Source: Fermentibacter sp964564435 (GTDB taxonomy: Bacteria; Fermentibacterota; Fermentibacteria; Fermentibacterales; Fermentibacteraceae). Taken from it: a DNA stretch of 14,789 nucleotides. A program made the position numbers and the translations under genes. The notes beneath the pieces were generated by a model, which saw only the letters and a program-made list of their open reading frames with translations, was not told the origin of the DNA and did no database searches. The DNA is taken from contig CAZMAT010000026.1 of assembly GCA_964564435.1 (NCBI GenBank), positions 1 through 14,789 of the forward strand. Direction: 5' to 3'. Shown piece by piece: positions 14,041-14,789 of the stretch. Position 1 is the first letter of the stretch. Each line of letters starts with the position of its first letter.

Positions 14041-14574
14041 ATGAGGGTGACAGGTCTTCTCGCACTCGGCATTCTGCTCGCGGCAGGAACTGCCTCTGCC
14101 GACGACGAGGCATCGAACCGCCCCGTTGTGAGATCCTCGGAGTACGGCATCTGCTTCGCCAGGAGCACTCCCTTCGAGGACTGGGGCAGTTCGGGCGAGA
14201 CGCTGGTCTACTTCGTGGGACTCGATGAAGATGAGGTCATCGCGAGGTATGACTGGTTCTCGTCGGAGATCCACCTCGGCGGCCCGGGCGATCGCACGGT
14301 CGTCAGGTTCGGCCCCTGGCAGAGGGGGTCGGCCCCTGACTCGTCGCACTTCGCCCTGGGCATCTACCGCGATGGTGAGGCGATACGCGAGTACTCCACG
14401 CTGGAGATGGTCGAGGCCGGCAGCGGGATCTCCAGGAGTGTCTCGCACTACGAGGTGTTCGGCGCAAGGCTCGGGTTCAGGTGGCTGGACAGCGGTGCGT
14501 GCGTCTTTGAGGTGGAAGGAGTGGACGGCGCGGTGATGTCCTTCGACCTCGCAACCGGAGACATCCTGGACTGA
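14041..14574 (+). CDS. Unrecognised exported protein, 177 residues
   Basis: GGGGAGGAG precedes the ATG by several bases, and the product starts with a clear signal peptide (MRVTGLLALGILLAAGTASA, cut before DDEA). The mature part is acidic and beta-rich with regularly spaced aromatics: YGICFARSTPFEDWGSSGET, VARYDWFSSEIHLGG-type strands, VVRFGPWQ and HYEVFGARLGFRWLDSG. It could be a small beta-sandwich or lipocalin-like protein, but I recognise no family. The leader contains the direct repeat GTTAAA-CGA-GTTAAA (13996-14010) just before the ribosome site; its meaning is unknown. A hairpin follows 5 bp after the stop. Confidence 0.75.
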   Translation: MRVTGLLALGILLAAGTASADDEASNRPVVRSSEYGICFARSTPFEDWGSSGETLVYFVGLDEDEVIARYDWFSSEIHLGGPGDRTVVRFGPWQRGSAPDSSHFALGIYRDGEAIREYSTLEMVEAGSGISRSVSHYEVFGARLGFRWLDSGACVFEVEGVDGAVMSFDLATGDILD

Positions 14575-14579
14575 ACGGA

Positions 14580-14607
14580 GAGCGGGCTCGCACGCGCGGG
14601 CCCGCTC
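14580..14607. terminator. Hairpin between convergent genes
   Basis: Perfect 8-bp arms GAGCGGGC and GCCCGCTC with a 12-nt loop lie right after the stop at 14574 and 35 bp past the stop of the opposing gene. There is no T-tract. It is probably a two-way transcription barrier. Confidence 0.6.
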
Positions 14608-14641
14608 CTGTCAGAATCCGCCGGCAGGCGGCGTTGACCGG

Positions 14642-14788
14642 CTACCTCAGCAGCACGGCCTGCGAGGACACCGATCCTGATCCCGAGGTGAGCCTCAGCC
14701 AGTAGATACCGGAAGGCAGCAGTGAGCTGTCGTTCCTCGTGAAGTCCCAGGTCATCTCATGCGAACCCGTGTCCAGGTCGCCCGAGAA
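14642..14788 (-). CDS. Exported protein, C-terminal sorting domain only (5' end outside window)
   Basis: Read on the minus strand, 48 codons run from the window edge to a TAG at 14644-14642. The peptide contains FSGDLDTGSHEMTWDFTRND, SSLLPSGIYWLRLTS and the ending SVSSQAVLLR. The pattern G-x-H-x-x-x-W-D, then LPSGIYWLRL, then a short tail ending in VLLR is the FlgD-Ig/Por-type sorting domain found at the C-terminus of proteins exported by type IX-like systems. What the main body does cannot be seen. It is the second such protein in the window; the other is at 3-1214. Confidence 0.85.
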   Translation of the reverse strand, partial: FSGDLDTGSHEMTWDFTRNDSSLLPSGIYWLRLTSGSGSVSSQAVLLR

Positions 14789-14789
14789 C

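Noticed and set aside
13898..14617. CTCTTGTCAGAAT (13898-13910) and CTCCTGTCAGAAT (14605-14617) flank the 14041 gene as a near-perfect direct repeat
   Set aside because: Thirteen bases with one mismatch and no further similarity around them is weak evidence. One copy lies beside the terminator hairpin, so chance is adequate.
14670..14692. ACACCGATCCTGATCCC resembles the short repeats after element copy 1
   Set aside because: It lies inside the coding sequence of a conserved sorting-domain tail (Ser/Gly-rich codons), and no other part of the element is present.

Overview
The window is about 14.8 kb of GC-rich bacterial DNA holding 14 coding regions, two of them cut by the window edges. It has no rRNA, tRNA, CRISPR array or recognisable transposase. 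Both edge genes end in a C-terminal domain of the Por/type IX (FlgD-Ig-like) sorting type. Many of the other products are exported: signal peptides, lipoproteins, VIT/VWA, beta-propeller and glycan-binding domains. This fits a high-GC candidate phylum of the FCB group, such as Fermentibacterota, Eisenbacteria or Latescibacterota. The placement is inferred from domain style, not from a marker gene.

Layout. Positions 3-1214 (+) hold the C-terminus of a large exported protein. It faces a long VIT-VWA surface protein (1367-4036, -) that is visibly less GC-rich than its surroundings. A small unrecognised exported protein follows (4266-4910, +). A 484-bp non-coding stretch then carries the first copy of a structured repeat, a run of short direct repeats and a promoter-like region. 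Next come two regulator/membrane-protein modules that face each other: DUF2975 plus a YozG-like HTH (5395-6163, +), and an XRE regulator plus a small membrane protein (6328-6976, -). A strong hairpin separates them. The XRE gene is divergent from a family 2 glycosyltransferase (7097-7831, +), and the gap between them holds three perfect dyads. Positions 7912-10386 carry three minus-strand genes: a DUF305 lipoprotein, an NHL-like propeller lipoprotein and an EcsC-family protein. Copies of the repeat sit directly upstream of the first and the third. From 10718 to 14574 four plus-strand genes run in one direction: a secreted protein with a NADase-type glycan-binding domain, a tightly linked NlpC/P60-like protein, a SAM methyltransferase and an unrecognised exported protein. 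A hairpin then separates them from the last, partial minus-strand sorted protein.

The most unusual content is the interspersed element family at 4924-5075, 8503-8655 and 10401-10632. The ends are near-inverted repeats. The first two copies are collinear over 152-153 bp with conserved blocks at identical offsets, and a small hairpin in the diverged middle shows a compensatory base-pair change. This suggests a structured non-autonomous mobile element or RNA. The other points worth pursuing are the dyad-rich control region at 6998-7062, the domain architecture of the VIT-VWA protein, and the NlpC/P60-like protein in which both expected histidine positions read as glutamine.
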